Shown here one piece after another: positions 53,664 through 64,000 of a stretch of 64,000 nucleotides of DNA. How positions within the stretch are numbered: the first letter of the stretch is position 1; every line of letters begins with the position of its first letter. Below the pieces are notes generated by a model. The model was given only the letters and a program-made list of their open reading frames with translations, was not told the origin of the DNA and ran no database searches. Origin of the DNA: Argyresthia goedartella (taxonomy: Eukaryota; Arthropoda; Insecta; Lepidoptera; Argyresthiidae); assembly GCA_949825045.1 (NCBI GenBank), contig OX463832.1, positions 20,826,552 to 20,890,551 on the forward strand. The letters run 5' to 3'. The position numbers and the translations under genes were made by a program.

Positions 53664-54420
53664 TAATACCCGCTTATCATTCTCACATAAATCCTCATTT
53701 ACGATAAACCGTTTATCTTCTACCCCAAAAGCAAATTCGCACGAATCCTATAACCCCGAGAAATAAACGTAATCGCCCTTTCTTAACTCCTGAAAGTCGA
53801 TGGAATTTATCACGTCACGATCCTCGATAACCGTGGTTTCCCCGAAGTTCACTTGTTTCCTTCTAGAACCGTCTAGAAAGTCCGACCCTATCTTTTGTTT
53901 TGAAAGAATCCCTACGCGCATGACATTTCGTTTTACCGGCGTCGTGTTTTGTTTCGTATGGAAATTATTGAAAAACGGTATTTTTCCCTGGAAAAAACAC
54001 ATATGTACACGAATGAACAAAATCAATATTCATACCGTTCTTTATCCACCCCTAAAATAATGCTACAATTTAAATCAGTTATTACTAAAAATTCCTGTGA
54101 AAAGCTAAAATTGTCCAAACTAAAATCTATAACACATTTCCCTACAATTTTCAGCAAACTTCCATTTACCGCCTTAACCCGTCTCTTCTCTTCTTGCATA
54201 CATCTCGCACCTACTTGATCTGCAACGGCTGATACATGAAGCCGTAGCGTCTGTATCTAAAAGAGCTACCACGTTTACATTAGAAGAATTTAATAAAACT
54301 AATGGTCTGACCTGCTGATCCGCCTCGACTGCGACGATCTTCCCCATTGGTCGTTTCGCTTCTGTGCTACGCTGCTGAGCTCGTCTGAGGCCCTCATTCC
54401 ACAGGTCAGCCTGGTCACCG
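53664..54420 (-). pseudogene. Gypsy protease region, degenerate
   Basis: Near 54290-54250 the minus strand reads VVALLDTDATASCI, the aspartic protease box with Gly replaced by Asp. 54026-53748 is an open frame (NVMRVGILSKQKIGSDFLDG, ELRKGDYVYFSGL) that should link protease and RT. Several stops lie between. No active protease is likely. Confidence 0.65.
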
Positions 54421-54904
54421 CTATCGGGCTCTAGCGACGACGTGTTGCAAAATCCACTTGCCTAGGACGCAAATTATAACTATTAGTACCAGGTCTAATA
54501 TGTGGCTCCTGACCACTTGCCGACGGCGAAACATTCGGCGTTCGTCGTGGGTCTTGAGTAGGGCCTTGAAACGGTCTGTCTCCCCCCCCCCCCCTATTGC
54601 TATGGGCCAAATTCGGTCCAAAAGTTGCCGGGTTCCTAAACACATTCACATTATCATCACTTCCCGGACCCAATTTCTCCATCTGTACCAGTACCGCCCT
54701 TAGCGCCTTCTTATCTACAAAACATTAATTTATTTTTAAGATGGTTTTGCAATCCTCTTAAAAATTGCGTTATAAAAATGACATCTTTGGTAACTCTAGC
54801 CTTCCTCGCCAGGTCCCCTAAATAATGGAAGTAGTCCAACAAACTTCTTTTCTCTTGCTTGGCATTGTAGAACTTCTCTGCAAAGTCTGTGCTTCCAAAC
54901 TCCT
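54421..54904 (-). pseudogene. gag: Gypsy gag, C-terminal part
   Basis: 54899-54730 encodes a capsid-like stretch (KEFGSTDFAEKFYNAKQEKR, LLDYFHYLGDLARKARVT, ITQFLRGLQNHLKN). 54682-54421 encodes an Arg/Gly/Pro-rich tail (GPNLAHSNRGGGGDRPFQG) with no complete zinc knuckle. The copia element is inserted at 54904/54905, so the upstream part continues at 59556. Confidence 0.78.
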
Positions 54905-55107
54905 TGTTGGAGATGGGTGCAGAGAAAAACGTGTGCACAGTGGAACGATAGTTTATTAAGTAAGTCAAATCTAGCTTGTAACGGTTGACACTTTGTATGA
55001 CCGATTGAACGAGTGATTGAATCGAACGGTCGAGGACCGAATAAAAGATGAATGAATGTTTTATATAGTATGAGAATGGACTTGAATTTTGTATATAAGT
55101 ACCAATA
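54905..55107 (-). repeat. Copia 3' LTR
   Basis: 203 bp, TGTTGG...CCAATA, preceded by CTCCT. A TATATAG motif lies at 55061-55067 on the plus strand; its role is not assigned. Confidence 0.92.
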
Positions 55108-55291
55108 GTCCCCCTCAAAAATCTAGTCTTATACAATGCAAATAGGTGTATAGTTTTATCTATTTACAATCATTGTCATCAATTATGTGCTTTCATAATT
55201 TTAAAATAAATAATAAAATATGTTCTTGTTATGCAACAAAAATGTGCTTATACAATAAGTATAACTTTAATAAAATTATATCATAAACAAA

Positions 55292-58200
55292 TTAAATTAA
55301 GTTTAATTTTGATCTTAATTGCTGAAACTTTACTGATGGTACCATTTTCGTGAAGATGTCAGCTAGTTGATCTCCTGTTGAAACATACTCTAGCTTTATT
55401 ACTTTGTTAGTAATTTGTTCACGTGTGAAATGGTACTTGATTTCTATATGTTTTGACCTTTTGTGGTTCGTGGGGTTTTTGGCAATGCTCATACAGCTAT
55501 TGTTATCTTCGTATATTGTGATAGGCTGTGGTATTTGAATTGCAATGCTATTTAGCAATGATCTCAACCATATTGCTTCCCTAACAGCTTCAAATAGAGC
55601 CATATACTCAGCTTCCGTTGAGGAGGCGGCGACTGTGCTCTGTTTACGTGTATTCCACGATATTGCACAGTTATCAAACACTTGGAATATGTATCCTGTT
55701 GTGCTTTTACGATCATTTTCGTCGCCCTTCCAATCGGAATCTGCATACCCATGAACTAATTGCTGATAATCGCACTTCTTATAGGTCAATTTTAAATTAA
55801 CAGTTCCTTTAATGTATCTTAAAATATATTTCAAGCATTTCCACAATTCAGTATTATTCTTGCTCTGATACCTGCTCAGAATACTAATTGCTGAGCAAAT
55901 ATCGGGCCGTGTGCAAAGCATTGCATACATAAGACATCCTATGACGTTCTTGCATGGTGCATCGCAGTTTGTATCAGAGTTAAGGGCCACATGGTCTAAT
56001 TTTGACGGGAAAGGTGACTTTGACGGATTACAGTCACTCATGGCAAATTTGCTTAAAACATTATTTAAGTAAACTGTTTGATCTAACGTTATTGTGTCTT
56101 CAGTTCTTATTACTCTAATCTAATGCCTAAGAATAATTTTATTTCATTTAAGTCTGTCATGTCAAACATCTTCAATAGAAAATCTTTATACATCTTCAAA
56201 TTGTGAGTTGGCTTTGTACATAAAATCAAATCATCAACATACACTACTATAAACACATTATTGTCAATGCAGTTTTTATCTAGAATATACAAGCATGGAT
56301 CTACTCCTGAATTTCTAAACCCAAGTTCTTTAAGGACATGGTCAAAACGTTGAAACCAGCACCACGAGGATTGCTTTAACCTGTACAACGTTTTGTTAAG
56401 CTTACAAACCTGGTTTGGTTCTGCAGAAATACCCTGAGGAACCTCCATGTAAATGTCATTTTCGAGTACCCCATTTAAAAATGCAGTTTTTACATCGAAG
56501 TGATGTACTTGTAAGTCATGCTGATTTGCAAATGTTACCAGGAATCTAAATGAAGAAATACGCGCCACAGGTGCGAAAGTTTCTTCAAAGTCTTGAAGTT
56601 ATTTTTGTGTAAATCCGCGAGCTACTAGACGCGCCTTATAACGGATTGGTTCTCCTAACTCATTGTTTTTAATAGTAAAAACCCATTTACAGTCAACTAT
56701 ATTTATAGCTTTGGGTCTTTCTACAAGATCCCATGTTTGATTTTTATGCAATGATTGTATCTCGCTTTCTATCGCCTTAAACCATTTATCGCTGTCATCC
56801 CTATTAGAAATATCACTATAAGTACTTGGTAACGATTGAGCAGTAGTAAGCGACAAGTAGCACAAATCTGTATCACACATTTTATTATAAGTCTATTGAC
56901 GGTAGTTTCTTAATTCTTTCGCTTCGCCTTATTTTGTTTGACGAATTTTCGGCATCCGATATGTCATCGGGTAGAATACTGTGTTTCATGCCTGCTGACT
57001 TATTATTACCGTTAGGCATGTCAACTTCGGCGGGCATTTGTGTGTTTTGGTTTGTCGGCCTTGATTGAACAAAATTTGACTCGTCGAATATTATATCACG
57101 GGCTTCTGAACATTGATAGTTTATAACCATTGTAATCGTACCCGACTAATATTGCTTTAAACTATTTGTTGTCAAATTTGGTTTTTCTCGTTTTGTCATG
57201 GACATAAGCCGTTGCACCAAATATTCTTAGATGTCTTATTTTGGGTTTTTTATCATGCCACATTTCATATGGTGTTCTATTATTGGTCAGAGCTTTAGTA
57301 GGGAGTCGATTTATTAGGTAGGTAGATGTTAATATTGCTTCCCCCCAAAAAGACTTTTCTAATTTCGCACTTGCAACCATGGTTCTAGCCATTTCGGTTA
57401 ATGTGCGATTCATTCGCTCTGACACACCATTTTGTTGTGGTGTATAGGGTACCGTTAGATGGTACGTGATACCCTTGGAAACACAGAACTCTTTAAATTC
57501 ATTCGAAAGATATTCAGTACCGTTATCGCAATTCAGATGACTTTCGTATTGAACTGATTTTCGCTCTTAGCAACAAAATCTCTGAAACATTTGAGAACTT
57601 CCGATTTTGCATTCATCAAATAGGTGACGGTATAATGCGTATAGTCGTCAATAAAACTAACGAAGTAGTTTTTGTCATCAACGGTGCTTGGCGTTATCGG
57701 ACCGCAAACGTCCGAATGTATAATAAATAGGGGTCGATTCTTGTGTTCATTATTTTTATCTTTAGTTTTTGCAAACGGGAGACGGGACTGTTTACCAAGA
57801 ATACAAGGTTCACAAATAATATCGTTGGGGTTTAAGTCATTTATCAATGAGTGGTCACTTTCATCTATTGTATTCTTTAGTATTTCAAACCTTTGTTTGT
57901 TCACATGTCCTAGTCGGCTGTGCCACAAGTTGTAGGCGTCAGTGGAATTGTGGGTCAAGTGAATGTCATGTTTGCTTACTTTGAAATTTAGTCTAAACAA
58001 GTTGTTATTATTCTCACCAGTCATGATACATTTGTGTTTATGATGAACCTGAACACCGTTGTTGGCAAACACCACCGTCATACCTGCTCGCTGCATCCTA
58101 TTTAAAGAAAGTAGATTATGACGTACCTCGGGCGAAAACAATACATCATCGATCGAGCCTTTGATACCTAAATCTGTTGTTACCTGGATTGTTCCTTTAC

Positions 58201-59257
58201 CGTAGGCTTGTATGGACTCGCCGCTTTTCGCAACACCTATCTTGAGAGGTGTCGATAATTCCGTGTACGTTGTAAACACATCAATAGTATTTACAATATG
58301 ATCAGTCGCACCCGAATCTAAGAGGAAAGAAATTTCCATATTAGTAGTATGAATGATAGGTTCAGATAACTTACAATCGGGTGAAACCATAAAAGCGAAA
58401 CCGGCCTCGTCATTGTTGCAGGGCTGCACGTTGTGCGCCGACCGCCGCTGGTAGCCACTGCCGCTGCCACCGGCTCCTTCTTGTTGGATCTTCTTGAAGA
58501 ACCGACAGTCTTTCTTGAAATGATTTCGGCGCCCGCAGTGATCGCAGAACATTTTCGAAATTTTGTATGTTGAATTGCTGGCTTGATGATTTTTCTTCAC
58601 TTGAGGGTAGAATTTTTTATTCGGAATATTTCCTTGCTTTTTCGGATATGAAAAATTCTTCGTGCTTGTATGCAAGGCCTTGAGCTCAGTCGTAGGTTCA
58701 GCTTTGAGTTTCACCTCGTGGTCAAGCAGCCGCGTCTTCACAAATGACAGGTTCAAATGTTCTTCACCAAGAGTTTCCAGTGCCGTTATAACACCATCGT
58801 ATGAACTAGGTAGTGTCAACAGGATGTGAGACACCTTATCCATCTCGTCGATTCTTGCTCCGGCGGAAATAAGTTCGATAATGATGTTGTCGAACTTGGT
58901 AAAGTGTTGGAGTATGGAATCATCTGGTTGCAGCTTTAGATTCAGTAATTGCTTGCGTAATGCCAATTGTGTGGCAAGGCTTCATCTTTCATAAATTTTG
59001 TCAAGGTTATCCAATATGGATTTGGCCGTTGGAGCGTCTTTAGCAAAATTCAAAAACGCATCACCCAAATATTCCACTATCCTACCTTTAGCGGTTTGGT
59101 TTTTCTTGAGCCATTCTGCGTCAGGATCATCCGGTGTTGGCTGTTCAATGACGACAGCCACTTGCAGTTCTTCCAATAATGACTTGATCCGGAATTTCCA
59201 TGTGCTGTAGCGTTCACCGTTAAATTGCTGGATGTTTCGTTTACCACGCGACTCCAT
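55292..59257 (-). pseudogene. Copia Gag-Pol polyprotein gene, several breaks
   Basis: Gag from ATG 59257 (QQFNGERYSTWKFRIKSLLE); zinc knuckle CDHCGRRNHFKKDC (58540); protease LLDSGATDHIV (58310); integrase zinc HSRLGH and CEPCILGKQSR (57800), D in FIIHSDVCGP (57720), D in LNCDNGTEYLSNEF (57530) and a QQNGVSERMNRTLTEMA Glu region (57420); RT DVKTAFLNG (56490), catalytic YVDDLILC (56240); RNase H YADSDWKGDENDRKSTTGY and ADIFTK, stop at 55292. Breaks: TGA near 58980, frameshift near 57540, TAG at 57159-57161, frameshifts near 57125 and 56883, TAA at 56599-56601, frameshift near 56107. All catalytic residues I can see remain, so decay came by stops and indels only. Confidence 0.88.
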
Positions 59258-59335
59258 TGTTCGTCACCGTATTTTAAATCGTCAAACAGTAAAAACTTTG
59301 TGGTAAGAGGGTTCAAATAAACTTATTTAATTTGT

Positions 59336-59352
59336 GCCCTGGGTCCGTAACC
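59336..59352 (-). other. Copia primer-binding site, half-tRNA type
   Basis: On the minus strand the base run directly inside the 5' LTR is GGTTACGGACCCAGGGC. It resembles the initiator-tRNA-Met internal site (GGTTATGGGCCCAG-like) used by Drosophila copia, rather than a 3'-CCA-type site. Two mismatches relative to my recollection of that site. Confidence 0.65.
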
Positions 59353-59555
59353 TGTTGGAGATGGGTGCAGAGAAAAACGTGTGCACAGTGGAACGATAGT
59401 TTATTAAGTAAGTCAAATCTAGCTTGTAACGGTTGACACTTTGTATGACCGATTGAACGAGTGATTGAATCGAATGGTCGAGGACCGAATAAAAGATGAA
59501 TGAATGTTTTATATAGTATGAGAATGGACTTGAATTTTGTATATAAGTACCAATA
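59353..59555 (-). repeat. Copia 5' LTR
   Basis: 203 bp copy, one substitution from the other LTR (AACGG versus AATGG near 59475), followed by CTCCT. Confidence 0.92.
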
Positions 59556-59782
59556 CTCCTCATTAAATTTATTCACCACCTCGTCAAATATCTGGGCACT
59601 GCCCCTAATTTCCCCTTAAAAAAATATAAGGCTCCACCTTTTAAATACGAAGGAAATAATAATTTTAATTCCTCCGACGATATAAATTTCTTCCTCGATG
59701 CAGCATCTCTGAAGTCTTCTAGAAAGTCTTCAAAGGACTCCTTAGGACTCCCCGAAAAACAAGTTGACAACTCCTCCATCAT
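59556..59782 (-). pseudogene. gag: Gypsy gag, N-terminal part
   Basis: ATG at 59782 (MMEELSTCFSGSPKESFEDF, SEELKLLFPSYLKGGALYFF). It reads up to the copia insertion, where the CTCCT duplication marks the join to 54904. 59783-60045 is the untranslated leader. Confidence 0.8.
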
Positions 59783-60064
59783 GAAATAATTTCATAAAAT
59801 TTTTCGCAAAATGTCCGCCGCTATAAAAATCTTCCCACAATATTTTCCTATTCGATTCTACACTCGCTTGGCAAGTCGAGGTAATTCCTAAATAAAAAAC
59901 TTAAGTACAGAAATATACTTCCCAAAGCACATTCGATCCTTCCTCGATTCAGCAAGGTCTGGATCGACGATCACTATCCTCTTCTATTACGTCACTTCTT
60001 ATGACGTCACCTTCCTTCTGAAGCAGTCTTCTTATTTCTCCCGTTCGTTTGGCGCCTCCGCCAA

Positions 60065-60415
60065 TGTAGTACTCCTAGCACTAATGTATTGATCCTAACC
60101 ACTATAAGATACTGCCTAATTGATAACGATTAAGATAAAGACGTTGGTTTGCGTTTGTGGTTGTTTTTATTTGGTTTATTTTACACTTTTTATAAAAGGG
60201 ATCCACAACTGGCTCGATAGCCATTAAGCTATCCTAACTATAAAATTTAGATCAGTCACTGGCCGAAGCCTACGGTGAAGTGTGTCACATTGACTTCTCA
60301 CATCCAAGCCTCTTTCTTTTTAAAACTACATATAACGTGACAGTGTCCAAGTGAACACCCACTCTAAAGAGGCCCGTATACAACATTATCGCATAGACAA
60401 ATATCGAACCTTACA
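60065..60415 (-). repeat. Gypsy 5' LTR
   Basis: 351 bp with the same termini, followed on its right by CTAC. On the minus strand the bases directly inside it (60064-60046, TTGGCGGAGGCGCCAAACG) begin with a TGG-type primer-binding site. The tRNA is not identified. Confidence 0.92.
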
Positions 60416-61361
60416 CTACACACAATATGCTACACACAATAGGGCACAAAACTGCCAATTTCTCACGAAGAAGACTGTGGGAAAGTGCCTTGTGTTTTAA
60501 AAAACTTCAAAGGCAAGTAATGCATCGCGACTGATTCGCGGCTGTGTGCATTGTATTTCAATTAAAGGGATTATTTAGGGATAAGTAATTAAAAAGGCGG
60601 TAAATAGATTTACGATCAGATACTGTTTATCAAAATTTGATGAGATTTGCTTATGTTATGAAGTGGTGTATCAGCGTTGATATCTCGGTATGTATCTGAG
60701 GGCACTATACATCAGGATGGTCTTCTGGAATGTCTTAATACCCTCCAAAGTGTTTGTTTTGGTCGTACGCCTCCAATCTTGAACAGAAACCGTTGTAATA
60801 GAACAGAAATTGTTGTAAATGAATTTCATGAATTTGAGGAAAATACGAAACATTACCTCGAATTCTTAACATGTTTACCTTTCTATCATATGAGCTTTTT
60901 TCCAGCTACTGATGCATTTCTCCTTCGAAGCTCAGTTTGAAGTTCCCGCACAGTCATCAGCGAATACTTTTTGTGGTTTTATATCGCAATTATAAGCACA
61001 AAATCGAAACCCGATACTTGATACAAACGTAAACAAGGTACAGATGTAGTGAATAATCCTTTCCTTTCGTATTTTCTCGGAAATGTTCGTTTTTGTCTTA
61101 CTACTTCACCGCACTCAGTACCCATCGAGACAACGTAGGGAACGGTCGCATTGCAAGAGGAAGTATCTATATAGAGTAGTTAATACCACAGAAATATTTT
61201 GTTGATATTTATGTTAGATTTTGTGATAAACTTCATGGAATCGTGTATTAATGCAGGCCACCTATATATATTTTTTGACTTTACATTTCACTCTTGTCTG
61301 TCATTTTTGTAAATAATAAACATTGATTTTATTCGATCCACATTAACAATTTATAACAGAC
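60416..61361. other. Flank between gypsy and the mariner remnant
   Basis: No recognised gene. Short overlapping frames on both strands at 60671-60940 have no known domain. The 5' terminus of the mariner element should lie in the right part, but no inverted match was found. Confidence 0.45.
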
Positions 61362-62523
61362 ATGCCGAAAGCACTAAGAAAAGGGAAACGTTTAGATCGG
61401 CAACCTGCGAAGTTATTTTCAATATTTATTTATATTTCTTAACTGAAAATGATAAATTCAAACATACCAACTATACTGCTTACTTTTGTAAAGTCCAAAA
61501 ACGAGTTTCGGAGGCCAATGGAATTTCTCAACGAACAGTAAATAAAATATTGCAAAAAGAATACATAAATCAATCCACCTCCAATAGTCCGAAGTCGGCA
61601 AAATTGGGTAGACCAAATAAATTATTTTGTCTTGACGATTTTGACTACAACGTTATACGCCGATTAGTGTAAAATTTCCATTTGATATACAAACAAGTAC
61701 CTACAATTAAAGCCCTGAAGTCCAAGTTATCCGAAGCCATAAATTTTAAGGGATGTGACTTTACGCTAAGAAAAATTCTTAGAAAAATGGGATTTCGGTA
61801 TAAAAAAGTTGAAAACAACAGAAAATTACTTATCGAGAAAGATGATGTTCGTTAAAAAAGAGTAAAGTTTTTAGCCGCAATAAAAAAGTACAGATTGCAA
61901 GGGAGAGAGATTGTTTATATGGATGAAACATACATCCATACCTCACATTTGGCAGGTAAAAGCTGGGCTGACTCGTCAGAAAACAGTTAATTTCTAAAGG
62001 ACAACGTCTTATAATAGTGCACGCTGGTAGTAGAAAGGGGTTTATACCTGGGGCATTGTTAATGTATCAGTCTACTGATAAAACAGGTGACTATCACAAC
62101 GCGATGAACAATGAAAACTATGAAAAATGGCTTCGTAATCAACTCATTCCCAACTTAGCTCCACATTCGGTACTAGTAGTAGATAATGCTGCATATCATA
62201 ATAAGTACGTAGAAAAACCTCCTAATTCAAATACCAGGAAGCAAGACATGATTGATTGGCTATCCAAACATAACGTTCCTATTGATCCGTCATTAACAAA
62301 ACTTGAAATATATGAAATTATTTGCAAGTACAAACAAGACTTTGTAGAATACTCTATAGATAAACTTATGAACGAATATGGACACAGCGTACTAAGATTG
62401 CCACCATATCATCCTGATTTCAATCCGATTGAAAACATATGGTCTCAAATAAAGGGATACGTATCCAAAAGAAACATCAGTATGAATATGACTACTGTGA
62501 AACAATTGGTACAGGAAAAGGTT
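61362..62523 (+). pseudogene. Tc1/mariner-superfamily transposase, degenerate and cut
   Basis: 61362 ATG opens MPKALRKGKRLDRQPAK but soon meets stops. 61905-61980 restores IVYMDETYIHTSHLAGKSWA with the first catalytic Asp. 62017-62523 is open: HAGSRKGFIPGALLMYQSTD, VLVVDNAAYHN (second Asp) and LPPYHPDFNPIENIWSQIKG (third acidic residue, Glu). About 200 upstream residues show helix-turn-helix-like helices in broken frames. The right end is replaced at 62524 by the tail of an opposite-strand LINE. The DDE nuclease part resembles the eukaryotic IS630-type family that shares the HAGGESGFI-like motif. Confidence 0.8.
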
Positions 62524-64000
62524 AATTCAATTCAATTCAATTCAAATATTTTTATTTCGGACTACTAGCGATCCATACATTGTTTTAAAAACGCTTACAC
62601 TAACTTAATAAATTAAATTAAATAAATTAACAAAAGCATGGATAGGATAGACTATCCAACCCCGGTGTACTGGGCTTTACATTTTTTTTATTATATGTCA
62701 TGTGAATGTTTACCCAGTGACACCTGATCGGACAGTCTATCTTTTCCTCAATGATGTCCAGGATGGAGTTGGCGCAACCCCGCATACGGTACATCAGGGA
62801 TGCCGTTCGTGCTCGAAGTATTGCGTAAAAATCTGCCGTACGCTCTTCAGCAAACATCCCCGATGCACTGCAATAACGCGGCAGCCCCAACAGCATCCTG
62901 AAACCATTGTTATATTGCACTCGAAGGGCGTCGAACGACTTCTGCTTGTATCTGACCCACAAAGCACACGTGTAGAAGAACTGACAATATGCCTTGAATA
63001 AAGTCACCTTGACAGCCCTCCCACACCGCGCAAATCTGCGGGCCAGCATATTGCAGCGAATCGCCAACCCCCTTCTCTCCCTCTCCATATCTTGATCATC
63101 TGATAACTCCTCGGTTACCAGATGACCAAGATATTTAAATACACTAACTTGTCTCAATTGAGATCCACTCAAAAAAATAGGCGGTATATGAGTTGGAGCC
63201 TTATTACCTGCTTTAAATATCATAATTTCGCTTTTAGTTGGATTATAGCGCAAACCGTGAGCTTCCACATAGGTCTCACACATAGACACCAGCCTCCTTA
63301 AACCACTGATCGAAGGGCTCAACAAGCACATGTCGTCTGCGTAGCTGATGTTGTTTACCAATTTCCCGTTAATGGAGCAGCCGACACCCGCATTGCTGAG
63401 CTCCTCGATCAGATCATTCACATATAAGTTGAAGAGCGACGGCGAGGTCAACCCCCCCTGTCTCACCCCGCACTCCAACCTATATGTGTCCGAAAGCTTG
63501 TTGGCCCACCTAACACAATTCGTCTGGTTTGCATACCAGTATTTAAAAATACTGGTAAGTTCACAAGGTAGTCCAGTTTCATTCACTTTCTTCCACAGAA
63601 CCTCATAAATAAGACACGAGATCAAAAGCTTTTGATAAATCCAAGAAGCATGCATAAACAGGTGTTTTCCTATCCGTGTAGTATCTGACAGTGTGCTTAA
63701 GACTCAGAATCGCACTTTCAGTAGACAGTCCTGGTCGAAACCCGAACTGAGCGTCATTTAGATGAAGATACTTTTGAAACTGAGAATTAAGCACACTATC
63801 AAAAACCTTTGCTATAACAGTTGCTAAAGAAATTGGTCTATAATTTTGCTTGCTCGAAATATCACCTGTTTTATTTTTTATATAACAGATTAAGTGAGAT
63901 ATAACATATATAATATGATTGGTTCCGATGTTTGGGCCAAAGTATGTGACCACGCCATCAAATGCGAAAACAAGTACCGAAAACACGAACCTGAGTTGGA
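62524..64000 (-). pseudogene. LINE reverse transcriptase, 3' part, runs off the window
   Basis: 3' tail of (TTGAA)n on the minus strand at 62524-62547. Upstream, 63986-63603 encodes NYRPISLATVIAKVFDSVL, DAQFGFRPGLSTESAIL and FLDLSKAFDLVS. A short indel near 63605-63655 shifts to 63655-62627: CGVRQGGLTSPSLFNLYVND, catalytic ISYADDMCLLSPS, LRYNPTKSEIMIF and FKYLGHLV. A poorly matching C-terminus follows. The endonuclease should lie beyond 64000. The group is jockey/L2-like; exact clade unsure. Confidence 0.82.

Larger units (their letters stand above)
54905..59555 (-). mobile_element. Ty1/copia LTR retrotransposon inside gypsy gag
   Basis: LTRs 54905-55107 and 59353-59555 (203 bp, TGTTGGAGATGG...GTACCAATA) differ at about one site. 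A perfect 5-bp duplication CTCCT flanks them (54900-54904, 59556-59560). A purine tract abuts the left LTR (reverse complement of GTCCCCCTCAAAAA, 55108-55121). Order gag, protease, integrase, RT, RNase H on the minus strand is the copia order. Despite near-identical LTRs the coding region has several stops and frameshifts. Confidence 0.93.
44514..60415 (-). mobile_element. Ty3/gypsy LTR retrotransposon hosting BEL and copia insertions
   Basis: LTRs at 44514-44864 and 60065-60415 (351 bp each, TGTAGTACTCC...CGAACCTTACA) differ at about six or seven sites. They are flanked by a 4-bp duplication CTAC (44510-44513 and 60416-60419). Removing the BEL (45904-51063) and copia (54905-59555) insertions and one copy of each duplication leaves about 6.1 kb. 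The order gag, protease, RT, RNase H, integrase on the minus strand is the Ty3/gypsy order. The coding region is broken at many points. No envelope gene is seen. Confidence 0.9.

Noticed and set aside
60671..60940. Opposed short frames at 60671-60940
   Set aside because: No domain, no splice context, and both strands are open by chance.

Overview
The window looks like heterochromatin-like or gene-poor DNA of an arthropod, most likely an insect and plausibly a lepidopteran. It is AT-rich and packed with eukaryotic transposable elements carrying spliceosomal introns. It also holds LINE 3' tails of a type I associate with moth and butterfly genomes, and MULE, PIF/Harbinger, piggyBac, Tc1/mariner and RAG1-like DNA transposon proteins. 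No rRNA, tRNA, CRISPR array or bacterial operon structure was seen. The species call is inference; the element calls rest on motifs read directly from translations.

Layout. 1-1821: short non-coding LTR element (TRIM/LARD-like, minus). 1837-2166: minisatellite and a perfect hairpin. 2245-4874: Mutator-like element with FLYWCH/MULE transposase remnants and long TIRs, each holding four 47-bp repeats. 6422-8259 and 15984-17684: two nearly identical copies of an unidentified repeat, each with its own insertion. 8260-13607: two copies of an OTU-protease LINE fragment (minus) around a 5'-truncated LINE with a C-terminal restriction-like endonuclease (plus). 13745-15983: PIF/Harbinger transposase plus SANT partner. 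17685-23345: mosaic of degenerate LINEs and a piggyBac fragment. 23552-27607: intact four-exon gene for a Myb/SANT-like DNA-binding protein, the best candidate for a functional cellular gene. 28303-31510: MITEs, a Harbinger fragment and a LINE tail. 32046-34234: spliced RAG1-core/Transib-like gene with the acidic residues and CxxC/HxxxxH zinc motif expected of RAG1, broken by two frameshifts. 34438-38813: nearly full-length PHD-ORF1 LINE (minus). 39802-43537: second Harbinger transposase/SANT pair.

44514-60415 is a nested LTR cluster. A Ty3/gypsy element (351-bp LTRs, 4-bp target duplication) was entered by a BEL/Pao element (5-bp duplication; 5' LTR and gag N-terminus lost) and by a Ty1/copia element (203-bp LTRs, 5-bp duplication). 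All three lie on the minus strand and their ends can be fixed to the base. The window closes with a mariner-type transposase remnant (plus) cut by a LINE (minus) that runs off the right edge.

How the parts work together: the transposases and reverse transcriptases are self-mobilising systems, mostly dead. The two Harbinger elements keep the transposase/SANT gene pairing that this superfamily needs. A theme not explained by any element type is a set of short, perfect or near-perfect palindromes (arms 15-31 bp, loops 2-7 nt). At least two of them interrupt reverse transcriptase genes and look like local inverted duplications.
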